DNA of 64,000 nt from Trifolium pratense. Taxonomy: Eukaryota > Streptophyta > Magnoliopsida > Fabales > Fabaceae. The stretch lies in the NCBI RefSeq assembly GCF_020283565.1, contig NC_060059.1:33220838-33284837 (forward strand), written 5' to 3'. The position numbers and the translations under genes are program-made. The notes under the pieces are model-generated. The model was given only the letters and a program-made list of their open reading frames with translations, made no database searches and had not been told where the DNA came from. This document shows, piece after piece, positions 32,340 through 44,129 of this stretch (positions are counted from its first letter, which is position 1; each line of letters opens with the position of its first letter).

Positions 32340-33640
32340 TCAGGCTAGGACTTGCACACTTGGGGCATTTTGCTTAGTCACCAAAAAAATCAACAATCTT
32401 CAATCCGAAGCTCAAAACACAGTGGGAATTCAAAGTTGTTAGAGAGAATAGTGGTTATCGTGTATCGATGTAGCCTTTTCCAGGTACTTACCATTTTCCA
32501 ACTTTTGTAACGATCCATGGAGGCGCACTATTGGTGAGCCACCATTCTATTAATAAAGTTTGAGCCTTTCCCATTTATTTGGAACTCTTGTTTATTTTTG
32601 TCTTGCAAAACTTCTTTTATGACTGATGATGTTTAAAATAAAGACTTTTTTTTTAAAAAAAGAATATAAACAATAAAAAAAAAAGGGGGACACACAATGA
32701 TTTTCATACTTTTGAAAAGGGCGACAAACACGTTTCAAAAAAAAAAACATAAATTGCAAAAGAAGAATATCGACAGCCGTCCCAAAGAATGTTTCCGTTT
32801 TTCTAAGAAGAAGACTTTTTGTCCAATCGACTTGCAATCCAAGCATTAATGCTGGGTTTTCTCCCCAGGAAGCCCCCTGCTCCCCCAGAAAGAGGGTAAA
32901 CCTCATAGCCGGACTATGCTCCACCAATGGCTTATACCCCATCTCCAGCAATGTCTGCACTCTGTCAAGATCTGCTGAGTATTGTATGGCGACGTTGGCA
33001 TATCTCTTGTTTCAATTACCCCGTCAGTTTTGTCGACATACACAAACGCATATATGACACTCATACATAGCATTCATACATATTCGCATCAATTCATGCA
33101 TAATTGCATTTGGTTGTTCAGTAATTCAATTGTCTTAATTGTGTCTATTCCAGAAAATGGGTTGGGTGTGTCATTCCCTCCAGTAGATTGTCAGTCGTAA
33201 GCAGAAAACGTATATCCTTTTAAAATCCCCACTGAGTTCCTTCCTCGTGGAAGAAGGTTGTTTCAGTTGTTTCCCTTTCCAAATACATGGATGGGAAGAC
33301 CCCCAGTCGAGTTCATTCCTCATTGGGTATAGGGTCTTGTTTGACCGTTTCTCTCAAGTTCATCCCTGGATTGAATCCCGACCCCAAGCAGCAAGTGGTA
33401 TTCTGTTTATTTGAGCAACTTGTATGTCACCAAATATCTCTTCATTCAATTTCCTCAAGTGTTTTTATCCCCAGTGAGTCTTGTCAAGAGATTCTGTTTA
33501 AAAAACCTTACAGACGTTTTTACGATCCAATCCACCCGCGTCACTCTTAAAGATCCCCGGTGGAGTTATTATTCCTAATTCCTAACAAGTGGCAGTCCCT
33601 TTAGCGGGAACAACTTGTATTTGGTCCTTTCCGTGTGAAA
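32340..33640. other. Non-coding part of the Ogre-like element
   Basis: No gene is supported. Repeated phrases such as CCCCAGTGAGTC, CCCCGGTGGAGTT and CCCCCAGTCGAGTTC (33230-33560), and a run of CATACA/CATATA-like words (33040-33100), look like Ogre non-coding sequence. The point where orientation switches from the inverted integrase segment to the gag-protease segment must lie here, but I could not place it. Confidence 0.5.
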
Positions 33641-33648
33641 GGCTTGGG

Positions 33649-36600
33649 TTAAGAAGAAACTGAGACCGATTCGTGGCTTGTGACAAAGCTTGGCAAATCC
33701 TCCTCGGGGCCATCTTCAATAATTGCATTAGCTTCTGGAGAAGAAGAGTGAATGAACCCAGCACTGTAGAAAGTGTCCTTGATTGACTTGATAGTTTCAC
33801 TTGATTCAACCTTTTCTGATGCATGAGAGAAACCCAACCCTTCACGACGCTTGTTTTCCGGCAAAACCACCACCTTTCCCCAAGTAGCATGTGAACCATC
33901 TTTCAACACTCTTTGCGCATCCTTTAATGAGGACATGACAGTCTCTTTCTTCTTAGCATTCTTGTCATCTAGTGAAAGTCCTTGGAAGTTCAGCCCATCA
34001 GTATCATCAACCCCAATGGTAGCGGAAGATGATAACTGGCTCACCAACAAGGCTTGTTCACCTTCTGCGGTCACCACCTTACCATTCTTTACAAATTTCA
34101 GCTTCTGATGTAGTGTGGACGACACTGCCCCTGCCTCATGGATCCAAGGTCGGCCTAACAAACAGCTGAACGCTGCTTGAATATACATTACTTGAAAAGT
34201 GATCTGAAAAACCTGGGGTCCAATTGTCATGGGCAAGTCAACTTCCCCCATGACTGATCTCCTTGAACCATCAAAAGCTCTCACTGTTACTCCACTATGC
34301 CTCATAGGGTTTCCTTGGTAGGAAAGCTGATCAAGAGTTGCTTTAGGCATTACATTCAAGGCAGATCCATTGTCCACAAGTACATTAGACAATGCATCAG
34401 ATTGGCAATTCATAGATATGTATAACGCAAGATTATGCTTTGTACCCTCTTCCGGAAGTTCTTCATCATTAAAGCTCAAATTACTGCTTGTCATGATATT
34501 GCCCACAATCCCGCCAAACTGGTCGACCGTTACATCTTGGTCTACGAAGGCTTGATCTAGTACTTTCATTAGGGCGTCCCTGTGGACCTCCGAATTCAAC
34601 AGTAGAGAGAGTATTGAGATCTTGGAAGGGGTCTGTAATAGCTGATCAACCACCTTGTACTCACTTTTCTTTATAAGTTTCAACACTTCATCAAAGTCTG
34701 AACTGATAGTTTCATTAGCACGGTCCGAACTGGGGCTTACAATTAGAGGTTCAACTGGCACTGGCTGGCTTGTTGAAGCATCATTCTTCTTCTGGGACAC
34801 TGCAGGGAATACTCGTCCGCTTCTTGTTACTCTACTTACTTCAGCAATGTTGATTGAAGTAGGCAAAGTAGGCATTGGAATTTCTTGTCCATTCTCAATC
34901 ATTGTGGCATGGTATTTATATGGTACGGCCTTGCTAGAAGCGTAAGGCAAAGGCCCCGGCAAACATATCACTAGTGGTGCAGTGGCGAGCTTTTGACTGT
35001 CGAAAGCGATCTCTACCTTTTTCGGGATGTTGAATTCAGGTGTTATGACAGCCACATCTTCCTCATCTTCATTCCTTTTATAAGTGATTTGGAGCTCTCT
35101 TCGGTCTAACATGCCTTGTATGTCTCTTCTTACTTTTAGGCATCCACGTGGATTATTGGGGCAAACTGGACAAGCTGCATGGTCATGCTGGAAGAAAAAC
35201 AGTTTACACAAGTTGATATGCATTTGGACTAATGGTTCTTGAATGAGTCGGATGTCAAACACACGGAATTTTCCTGGGCATGCTTGGACCATGTTGACTG
35301 ATGCGGATCCATGATTTGGCAGAGGATTCGCTTGCACATTTGGATTTGTATCTTTGAAAGAAAGAGTGTTAGCTCTAATCAACTTTTGAACTTCATGTTT
35401 CAGAGCAAAACATTGTTCGATGTCATGACCAGGCGCTCCTTGATGAAAAGCGCAGGAACGATCAGCCCTATACCACCATGGCAACTTTTCTGGGATTAGA
35501 GGAGGTGTTCTAGTCTGAACAAGGTTCTTCTCTATCAATGCAGGGAGTAACTCTGCATAAGTCATCGGGATTGGGTCAAACTGAGGTGTTCTTGGAGTGC
35601 GGTTCTGATCATTAAATTGTTGTCAAGGCTGTTGTTGATATTGTTGTGGAGGTCTTTGTTGGCATTGTAGTTGAGGCCTTGGATTCTGGAAAGCATCGGG
35701 AGCGGGCACAACAGCAGCAATATGTTGTGGGTTTTGCTGATAATTGTTCCTTCTTGGCCTCCCTTGTGTCACCATACCTACTTCTTGTTCTTTTTTCTTG
35801 GAAAAATTGTTTCCGAACTTCTTTGCACCACCGGATAATCCGCCGTCTTTAGCCAAACATCCTTCTCGGACCCCTTCTTCGAGGCGCATACCCATGTTTA
35901 CCATTTCAGTAAAGTCACTGGGCGCGCTCGCGATCATCCGCTCGTAGTAAAATGAGCCAAGGGTCTTCAGAAATATTTTTGTCATTTCTTTTTCTTCTAG
36001 AGGGGGGTTAATTTGAGCAGCAATCTCCCTCCACCTTTGAGCATATTCCTTGAAGGTTTCTTTATCCTTCTGAGTCATGGCTCGAAGTTGATCTCTATCC
36101 GGCGCCATGTCTAAGTTGTACTTGTATTGGCGAATGAAAGCTTCACCTAAATCATTGAAAGTTCTGATGCTGGAACTATCCAAGCCCATGTACCATTTTA
36201 GAGCAGCACTGGTCAAACTATCTTGGAAGTAGTGAATCAACAGTTCATGGTTATCAGTTTGGGTAGACATCTTTCTAGCGTACATCACCAAGTGGCTTTG
36301 AGGACATGAGTTGCCTTTGTATTTTTCGAAGTCAGGACCCTTGAACTTGGCCGGAATCTGGACATTCGATACCAAACAGAGATCGTGGGCATTCTTGCCA
36401 AACAAATCCTTCCCACAGAGGGCCTTAATCTCTCGTTGCATCTCGTCAAATTGCTCTTGGAAATCATCCCATCGACCACATGCGCCTACACTTTCACTTG
36501 GTTCAGCGTGATAGATAGGTTCATCCAATACTGGAGTGGGAATGGCTACCGCCGGTTGAGGAATGGTCATAGTGACTTGAGGAATGGTTGCTCCTAGCTG

Positions 36601-36909
36601 GGGAACAGTACTGTTGTTTTGCATAATCGGAGCTGGGATTGGAGACACCCTTCGCGGTCCACTCATATTGAAAGGGAAAGGCATGCCCCAAGGGTAATCT
36701 TCTCGTATGGTGAACTGTTGAGCACTTGAAGGTGCGACTGATGTCGGAATGGTTGTTTCAGTGAGAATTGCCTGAGAAGGCTGAGGAGGTGGTGGCTGAT
36801 TCTGTGCAGCGACCAAAGATTCCACCATGGCGTTCAATCTTTCGAGATCAGCTTTGAGTGTGGTAACTTCTTCCCGAAGTTCAGTGTTCTCTTGTTCCAG
36901 TGCATCCAT
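33649..36909 (-). pseudogene. Ogre-like gag-protease, split by one in-frame stop
   Basis: Two frames in the same phase, 36909-35623 and 35565-33649, are separated by a single TGA (35623-35625) and otherwise continue. The gag half has an N-terminal coiled coil (about residues 1-40), a Pro/Gln-rich linker, and a retrotransposon gag domain with KWYMGLDSSSIRTFNDLGEA and MTQKDKETFKEYAQRWREIA. The second half starts with a zinc-knuckle-like CAFHQGAPGHDIEQC (about residue 37). It has an aspartic protease with VLVDNGSALNV (about residue 394; Asp-Asn-Gly-Ser rather than DTGS) and LLGRPWIHEAGAV. No reverse transcriptase follows, so the element cannot be autonomous. Conservation of both halves suggests the stop is recent. 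Confidence 0.88.
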
Positions 36910-37286
36910 CCTTCTCTTTCTGCCTGCTCAAGTATTGTAGACACGGGTTGGCTTCGAACAAGATTGTCTTGCCACTTTTGAACGAGGTAGACTACCTTAT
37001 TAGAAAGATGACGATCAGTTTTTTTGAAACTTGTTGGTTTAATGTATGTGTGCATGCATGCATGGAAAAAGATATTTATTTTGCTTTGAAAGGGAAATAT
37101 AAGCGCACAATCAATATGATCAAAAATAGAGAAAGTATTGCCCAAAAGATTCAATAATGGTTCTTAAAATATTCCAGTTGGACCTCAAAATACAACATTG
37201 TTTCCATAATGTTAACAAAATACAAAATAATAATTCCAAATACACAATAAGCAAAAATACAAGATGTGAAATGATGACAATACGAA

Positions 37287-39247
37287 TTAAACAAAACTCT
37301 TCTTAGCCTTGGCCAATACTCCTTTGTAGTACACCATGATCTCCTTGCAATAATCTGTGAACTCTTTCACATCTTGAGGCACTTTGTAAAAACGCATAGC
37401 CGCCTCAGCCTTTCCTAACATTTCCGGAAGTTCTTCGATGGCTAGATTCGAGAAAGCGGCCATCCTTGCAAAATCATTTCTCCACCTATCAGAATCATTC
37501 CACACCAATTCAAGTACCCTCTCACGTTGAATTAACTTCATGTTCATCTCTTCAGTCTCTTCGCTTAAGCGTGCCACTTGGTTTTGGTATATCTCGACAT
37601 GTTGGTCAAGAATTCCTTCAATTTCGGCTTGGAGATGTTCACTCCTCATCTTTTCTTGGAGATAGAGACTCTCAAATTCTTGCTTTCGGATACTTTCTGA
37701 ATGCAACCGTTTATTAGTATCTTCAATGCCAGCTTGGATGTACTCTCGCCTTATTCTTTCTTGGTGATGGAGTTGTTCAAAATCTTGACTCTTGGCCCGT
37801 TCTAAACGCAGCTGCTCTTTAACTTCTTGAGTTTTCTTGACTTGCTCTTGGTGTTTCAACCACCATTTTTTCTGAGCTTCCATGGCCAATCTTCCAAATT
37901 TCTCCACCTCTTGACTTGAACGCTTAATCCTTTCAATCTCTTCATTCTTGGCTATAAGATCGCTCCCGGCGCTAAGCATACCCTCCATGATTTTCTCTCT
38001 TTTCACTTTGGATTCTCTTATCCTTTTCCGACTCCCTTGTAGGACTTCCTCCTTATAGGCTTGCTCTCTCTTTAATCTTGCTATTTCCCCTTCAGCTTGC
38101 AGATATTTCATCTCTCATTCTTCATTTTTCTTTTGAAGTTCCTCCACCTTGACTTTTAGTTCTTCGCCTCCTCAACGGGGACCACGGTGATTGGTTCAGG
38201 TGACGAAGGCTTGACCACCATATCAAAAGGCAACTGATTAATCGCAACCCTTTCTCGCACCCACTGAGTATAAAGAGGATTGGCAATGCAATTCTTTTTA
38301 CATAGCGCCTTCTTGTGTACTTGGTTCCAGGCTCTTCGAATCCTTCTTAGTAATGCAGGATCCTCCTCTCCTTCTTTTAGGATAAATTCTTTCAACAAAT
38401 GATCATCTGGCTTACCCTCCATTGGGTATCCAAGTTGTCGGAGTGCAAGGACAGGATTGTAATTAATACACCCCTTTGTTCCCATGAGAGGTACATTAGG
38501 GAAGTCATCGCAACTAAGAATAATTTCCGTACCATCTAAACTTCGAGAGTACCAAGATATATCTTTCTCGGTGAGAGCCATCATCCTATGACTCCATTTT
38601 GAACTGGCTGGATTTTCCACAAAGGCCCCTTTCTTTGGTAAGTGAGACATCAACCATTTTTGCACTAAGGGAACACAACAAGAAATCGTCGCTTTCCTTT
38701 TCTCATGTCTGATATACAAGGAATGGTAGAAGTCAGCGAGCAAAGCAGAGACAGGATTCTTAGCTATGAACACACCTATAGCCGAGAAGTCGACAAAGTT
38801 TTCTTTGTTGGGGAAGAGTACCAAACCATACACTAGAAGTGCTAACACCGCATTGAATGGCTTCCAATCTTTCTTAGCCAATAAAGCTTGGGCCTTGGTC
38901 TCCAAAACACTCCTTGAGAATCCTTTTATGTCATTTTTCTTATCATCCTTCCTAGTCTCTAACCATGATGATACTTCTTTGCAAGGGAGATACAAAGATT
39001 TGGCTATATCCTCCATAGTGAGATTTTCTCCCAAACCTAAATAAGGTCCACAATCTTTCAAATCACAGCCCAAGATCTTGGCAAATTCTTCTAATGTAGG
39101 AGCCAACTGGAAGTCTTGGAAAGTGAAGCATCTGAGAGGCGGGTCATAAAATTGGCCTAGAGTAATGATAGCCATGGGGTCTATTTCTTCATGGAGTAGG
39201 TTGAGTATCAGCCCATAGTTTGCTTTAAAGCTGCTCAGATGCTTCAC
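37287..39247 (-). pseudogene. Ogre ORF1 (DUF7745-like plus coiled coil), minus-strand copy
   Basis: ORF1 is an extra gene upstream of gag in Ogre elements; its role is unknown. The N-terminal part (39247-38156, 363 residues) resembles the legume DUF7745/plant-mobile-domain-like family, with ITLGQFYDPPLRCFTFQDF, LLVYGLVLFPNKENFVDF and KGCINYNPVLALRQLGYP. The C-terminal part (38111-37287, 274 residues) is almost wholly coiled coil, rich in Glu, Lys, Arg and Gln. A frameshift near 38160 separates them, and a TGA just before 38111 (Trp in the other copy) is private to this copy. The N-terminal 30 or so residues (MKHLSSFKANYG) exist only here because they lie in the palindrome spacer. Confidence 0.82.
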
Positions 39248-39302
39248 TTTAGGCCAATTTTATGACCCGCCTCTTAGATGCTTCACTTTCCAAGACTTCC
39301 AG

Positions 39303-41122
39303 TTGGCTCCTACATTGGAAGAATTTGCCAAGATCTTGGGCTGTGATTTGAAAGATTGTGGACCTTATTTAGGTTTGGGAGAAAATCCCACTATGGAGGA
39401 TATAGCCAAATCTTTGTATCTCCCTTGCAAAGAAGTATCATCATGGTTAGAGACTAGGAAGGATGATAAGAAAAATGACATAAAAGGATTCTCAAGGAGT
39501 GTTTTGGAGACCAAGGCCCAAGCTTTATTGGCTAAGAAAGATTGGAAGCCATTCAATGCGGTGTTAGCACTTCTAGTGTATGGTTTGGTACTCTTCCCCA
39601 ACAAAGAAAACTTTGTCGACTTCTCGGCTATAGGTGTGTTCATAGCTAAGAATCCTGTCTCTGCTTTGCTCGCTGACTTCTACCATTCCTTGTATATCAG
39701 ACATGAGAAAAGGAAAGGGACGATTTCTTGTTGTGTTCCCTTAGTGCAAAAATGGTTGATGTCTCACTTACCAAAGAAAGGGGCCTTTGTGGAAAATCCA
39801 GCCAGTTCAAAATGGAGTCATAGGATGATGGCTCTCACCGAGAAAGATATATCTTGGTACTCTCGAAGTTTAGATGGTACGGAAATTATTCTTAGTTGCG
39901 GTGACTTCCCTAATGTACCTCTCATGGGAACAAAGGGGTGTATTAATTACAATCCTGTCCTTGCACTCCGACAACTTGGGTACCCAATGAAGGGTAAGCC
40001 GGATGATCATTTGTTGAAAGAATATATCCTAAAAGAAGGAGAGGAGGATCCTGCATTACTAAGAAGGATTCGAAGAGCCTGGAACCAAGTACACAAGAAG
40101 GCGCTATGTAAAAAGAATTGCATTGCCAATCCTCTTTATACTCAGTGGGTGCGAGAAAGGGTTGCGATTAATCAGTTGCCTTTTGATATGGTGGTCAAGC
40201 CTTCGTCACCTGAACCAATCACCGTGGTCCCCGTTGAGGAGGCGAAGAACTAAAAGTCAAGGTGGAGGAACTTCAAAAGAAAAATGAAGAATGGGAGATG
40301 AAATATCTGCAAGCTGAAGGGGAAATAGCAAGATTAAAGAGAGAGCAAGCCTATAAGGAGGAAGTCCTACAAGGGAGTCGGAAAAGGATAAGAGAATCCA
40401 AAGTGAAAAGAGAGAAAATCATGGAGGGTATGCTTAGCGCCGGGAGCGATCTTATAGCCAAGAATGAAGAGATTGAAAGGATTAAGCGTTCAAGTCAAGA
40501 GGTGGAGAAATTTGGAAGATTGGCCATGGAAGCTCAGAAAAAATGGAGGTTGAAACACCAAGAGCAAGTCAAGAAAACTCAAGAAGTTAAAGAGCAGTTG
40601 CGTTTGGAACGTGCCAAGAGTCAAGATTTTGAACAACTCCATCACCAAGAAAGAATAAGGCGAGAGTACATCCAAGCTGGCATTGAAGATACTAAAAAAC
40701 GGTTGCATTCAGAAAGTATCCGAAAGCAAGAATTTGAGAGTCTCTATCTCCAAGAAAAGATGAGGAGTGAACATCTCCAAGCCGAAATTGAAGGAATTCT
40801 TGACCAACATGTCGAGATATACCAAAACCAAGTGGCACGCTTAAGCGAAGAGATTGAAGAGATGAACATGAAGTTAATTCAACGTGAGAGGGTACTTGAA
40901 TTGGTGTGGAATGATTCTGATAGGTGGAGAAATGATTTTGCAAGGATGGCCGTTTTCTCGAATCTAGCCATCGAAGAACTTCCGGAAATGTTAGGAAAGG
41001 CTGAGGCGGCTATGCGTTTTTACAAAGTGCCTCAAGATGTGAAAGAGTTCACAGATTATTGCAAGGAGATCATGGTGTACTACAAAGGAGAATTGGCCAA
41101 GGCTAAGAAGAGTTTTGTTTAA
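39303..41122 (+). pseudogene. Ogre ORF1, plus-strand inverted copy
   Basis: The same two-part gene as the minus-strand copy: 39303-40253 (DUF7745-like part, lacking the N-terminal region) and 40262-41122 (coiled coil, 286 residues beginning MEELQKKNEEWE). It keeps the frameshift between the parts but has Trp where the other copy has a stop. About ten amino-acid differences separate the copies (for example GENPTMED here and GENLTMED there). It is antisense to the element's natural transcript. Confidence 0.82.
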
Positions 41123-41319
41123 TTCGTATTGTCATCATTTCACATCTTGTATTTTTGCTTATTTTGTATTTGGAATTATTATTTTGTATTTTGTTAACAT
41201 TATGGAAGCAATGTTGTATTTTGAGGTCCAACTGGAATATTTTAAGAACCATTGTTGAATCTTTTGGGCCATACTTTCTCTATTTTTGATCATATTGATT
41301 GTGCCCTTATATTTCCCTT

Positions 41320-42296
41320 GGGGTTTCTGTTGTTTTTTTGTTTTTTTAGATTTTTCTTTTGGTTTTGATGATTGGAAAATGTTGGTGGTGGGTTTTGATG
41401 GTTTGAAAGTGGTGGTCGAAGAGAAAACGCAGCACTGATGCTGCTGTGTTGTTATTGCTTTTTCTTTTCTTCTTTGTTATGTTTCTGTTTCTGTTTTTTT
41501 CTTTGGTTTTTTGTTGGATTTGAAGTTTGGTTTCTGTGATGAGAAATTTTAGGGTTTTGTTGTTGATTTCTGTGATAATGAAAAAATTAGGGTTGCTGTT
41601 GTTGGTTTCTTTGCAGGTGCGGCTGTGGCTTTTTTTCTCCTCCTCTGATTTCTCTCGACCTCTTTTACTTATACCCAAATGACTAGGGTTTGTGTTGATG
41701 GAAAAGGGAAGGATTGACCTCAATTTTTCAATGTTGAAGGCATCAGTTCAAAATGGGAAAAGGACAATGCTTTCAGTTTTGTTATGCAGGGGTTGTTTAA
41801 CGTTTCCTTTTGTTCCTGTTGTGTTGCAGAACTTTGGGAAAAAAGAAAGAAGGGAAAGGAAAGATCCTTCTGGGTTCAAGGATCATGTGCCTGACCTTGC
41901 TGTTCTTGGACAATTTTGATTTTTTTAATAAAAAAAAAATTGATAAAATAAAAAAAAGAAGAAAAAAAACAGAAAGAAGAAAAGAAAAAGAAAGGGCGCA
42001 GGATTTCACCACCTGGCCCTTTTTTGAGAAATAAAAAAAGATAAAATAAAAAAAATAAAAATAAAAATATTAATAAATAATAATAATAATGTTAATAATA
42101 TTGATAATAATAATAAAAATAATAAGAATAAATAATAAAATTAAACAAAAAGGGTACTTGAACAAAAAAATGAGGTATTTTAAAATACCTCTCTGCCGAA
42201 ATTTCGTTTGAAAAGACAAAGACTATCCCGGATAAAAGATATATATAAAAAAATGTGAATGAGATGGGATCTTAGGTCAAAAATTGGGGTATGACA
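41320..42296 (-). repeat. 5' LTR start of the Ogre-like element
   Basis: Read on the minus strand from 42296, it starts TGTCATACCCCAATTTTTG, then ACCTAAGATCCC, and runs through AT-rich sequence. The LTR 3' end found at 31249 (CGCGACA) is not present before the ORF1 arm, so this LTR is truncated at 41320 where the inverted ORF1 copy begins. It would contain the U3 promoter region. Confidence 0.6.
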
Positions 42297-42440
42297 GGTA
42301 TATGATTGTGGAATAGAGGTATATTGTGATTGTGGTTGCACATCTGGATGTGGAAGTGGGTCGTTTAAATAATGATCGCTAGACACATATGGCATGTACT
42401 CCCTTGTATGATTATTTAGATAATCAGTTGAGTGCACGGG
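42297..42440 (-). pseudogene. PMD gene fragment (upstream half) at the Ogre insertion site
   Basis: The minus strand reads HPDVQPQSQYTSIPQSY up to the TSD. Across the insertion, with one TSD copy counted, the frame continues without a shift into TQQQPQYTSILQPYP at 31248. The target was therefore still an open frame at this point when the Ogre-like element inserted. Confidence 0.6.
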
Positions 42441-42846
42441 TCTTACATTTTTGATTGAATCTCCAACTAGAACACGATTATGGCGATTATTTCAATTGTT
42501 GGATTTCGGCACTAAATTTTGCGTCCCAATCATGAACTGTTTTTCGTATGGTTATCTTGTGGTATGTTGTCATGATTTGTGGGGTGTCCCTTGTCTCATG
42601 ATTAAGTCCAAATTGGAGGCAGACTCTATTGGTAAGGTGGAACTCAATAATCTTAAAATTAATGAGGTAAGTGTCAATGGTTTATCGACGGGTTGATGTA
42701 TAGCTCTTCGCTAATCAACATTAGTATCTTACAAGACCCCACGTGATAGATAAAAACAATGAATATACGAAACAAATACATCACACAAATTCAATTACTT
42801 TGTACTAGTTCTAATGGAAGTTTCTATATTTATTTTTAATTGTTAA
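42441..42846. other. Older MULE-derived or intergenic DNA
   Basis: No gene is supported. It may be the upstream part of the interrupted PMD gene, but I could not align it to the other copies. Confidence 0.35.
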
Positions 42847-42863
42847 ATTAATGTTTTCTAATT

Positions 42864-42951
42864 TTTTTTTGTTTTACGATGAGTTGGGAATCAAACTCAA
42901 GACCTACAACATACTACCCAAATATCTCACCACTAGACCAAACCTAGTGGC
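42864..42951 (-). mobile_element. Ultra-short tRNA-like SINE, copy 2
   Basis: An 88-base insertion is flanked by a perfect 16-bp TSD, TTAATGTTTTCTAATT (42848-42863 and 42952-42967). On the minus strand it reads GCCACTAGGTTTGGTCTAG, with box A TGGTCTAGTGGT, box B GAGTTTGATTCCC and an A-rich end. It aligns throughout with copy 1 at 10705-10799. Confidence 0.85.
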
Positions 42952-43079
42952 TTAATGTTTTCTAATTTCTACTATGAAAACAATTTAATATTCAATTTAT
43001 GCAAAAAAAAAAAAAGGTAGATTTTTTTTTAAAAAAATAACCCTGTTACACCAAACAAATACCAAAATGCACTAATTTT

Positions 43080-43200
43080 CAAAAAAAAATAAAAACTCTG
43101 AATTGTCCTGGTTTGTGGCAGAGGAGGTATGGCGCCACCAGCAAGTTTGCCATTCGTGATTTTTTTTTAAAACTAGCGGGCGAACCGCGCCTGCCTGTAT
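43080..43200 (+). repeat. MULE-end-like fragment
   Basis: TGTCCTGGTTTGTGGCAG followed by GGCGCCACC parallels the outer sequence at 30340-30395 (TCTGGCGTGTGGCAG, GGCGACACC). It lies just outside the MULE palindrome and is probably a remnant of a related element. Confidence 0.4.
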
Positions 43201-43679
43201 CGAACTTATGTAAAAAAAAAAAATGTTTTATGTTTTTTTTAACGCTCTACCCCCACTTTCTTTTTTCATTTATTTTCGTAATACGCTCGTTTTAAAAAAT
43301 ATTTCTGCAATATCCCTTTTAGGGACAAAATCTGTCGCGTGCAGGTCCTGGAGGATGGCAGAATCGAGGTTCACGCCATGTGTATAAGGATGGCGAAATT
43401 CGCAGTCACGCCATGTCCATGTCCATATTGATGGCGAAATTCACAGTCACGCAATTGACTGCCTTGTTTTCCGTCTGTTTGGATACAGTACAGCAACATG
43501 AATTGTTTTTTTTTTTTTTTTTTTACGTTAATGGCCTTTTTTATTATTTTTTTTAAAGAATAATAATTAATAAAACTAAACATTATTATGAAAAAATTAA
43601 AATAAATATATAAATTGCAAAATATATTTTATTAAAATAGAACTAATAATACACACTAAAACTACAAGTGTCCACCGGT

Positions 43680-44040
43680 GCTACAAAGGGGACGATTACG
43701 AGATCGAAGTCCAAGTCCAAATAATTCTTCATCCTCGTTGTCCATGTCTGGATTATTCTCATTCACTCCAAGAAAATTTCTAACTTGTGTTGTTGGAGAG
43801 GCGTGTTCCACCGGAGACGACATCGAACCTTGACAAGCCCACGTTGTGTTTAAGGGCCAATGGCCTCTCGGCGGGTGGATTCATAACATAGCTGTGATTA
43901 AGTGCCAATCAACCTGACAGTTTCGCATGCGGACGACATAACCAAAACCACATTCTTCCAAGAGTTGTATTATTGCAGGATTTGATTAGTCAAATCGGCC
44001 CTAAACGCGCACTTTCTCGGATCCTTCTTGTCCTACATAT
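43680..44040 (-). pseudogene. PMD gene remnant, left arm
   Basis: The minus strand contains LLEECGFGYVVRM and NCQVDWHLITAML, which is PMD (MAIN-like) domain sequence, followed shortly by the C-terminal tail FGLGLRSRNRP and a TGGHL end. The core of the domain between these parts is missing, as in the right arm, so the deletion predates the palindrome. It is divergent from and adjacent to the transposase. Confidence 0.65.
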
Positions 44041-44129
44041 ATAAGTATAAGTATAAAAATATAACCATTCGTCAATTTATGAAAAAAATACAAAACAATT
44101 AACTCATAATATAACTATAGGAGGTATAA

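Larger units (their letters stand above)
37090..41319. repeat. Head-to-head palindrome of the Ogre ORF1 region
   Basis: The left arm (37090-39160, 2,071 bases) and right arm (39250-41319, 2,070 bases) are inverted copies separated by an 89-base spacer. By eye they differ at roughly one position per hundred. The outer limit of both arms is the sequence around ATATTTCCCTT, beyond which they diverge completely. Both copies share a frameshift between the DUF7745-like and coiled-coil parts, so the duplication came after that mutation. Confidence 0.93.
31244..42301 (-). mobile_element. Rearranged Ogre-like Ty3/gypsy element with GGTAT TSD
   Basis: The element runs 31249-42296 (11,048 bases) with GGTAT on both sides (31244-31248 and 42297-42301). 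On the minus strand it begins TGTCATACCCCAATTTTTG and ends CACCGCGACA, both typical of legume Ogre/Tat LTR ends. Minus-strand order is 5' LTR start, inverted ORF1 copy, ORF1, gag-protease, non-coding region, an inverted piece carrying the integrase tail and 3' UTR repeats, then the 3' LTR end. Reverse transcriptase, RNase H and most of integrase are absent. Because the TSD matches across the whole, it probably integrated as one unit, with rearrangement during or after reverse transcription. Confidence 0.8.

Noticed and set aside
34655..34945. Plus-strand frames antisense to gag-protease and ORF1
   Set aside because: They are reading-frame shadows of the well-supported minus-strand retroelement genes.
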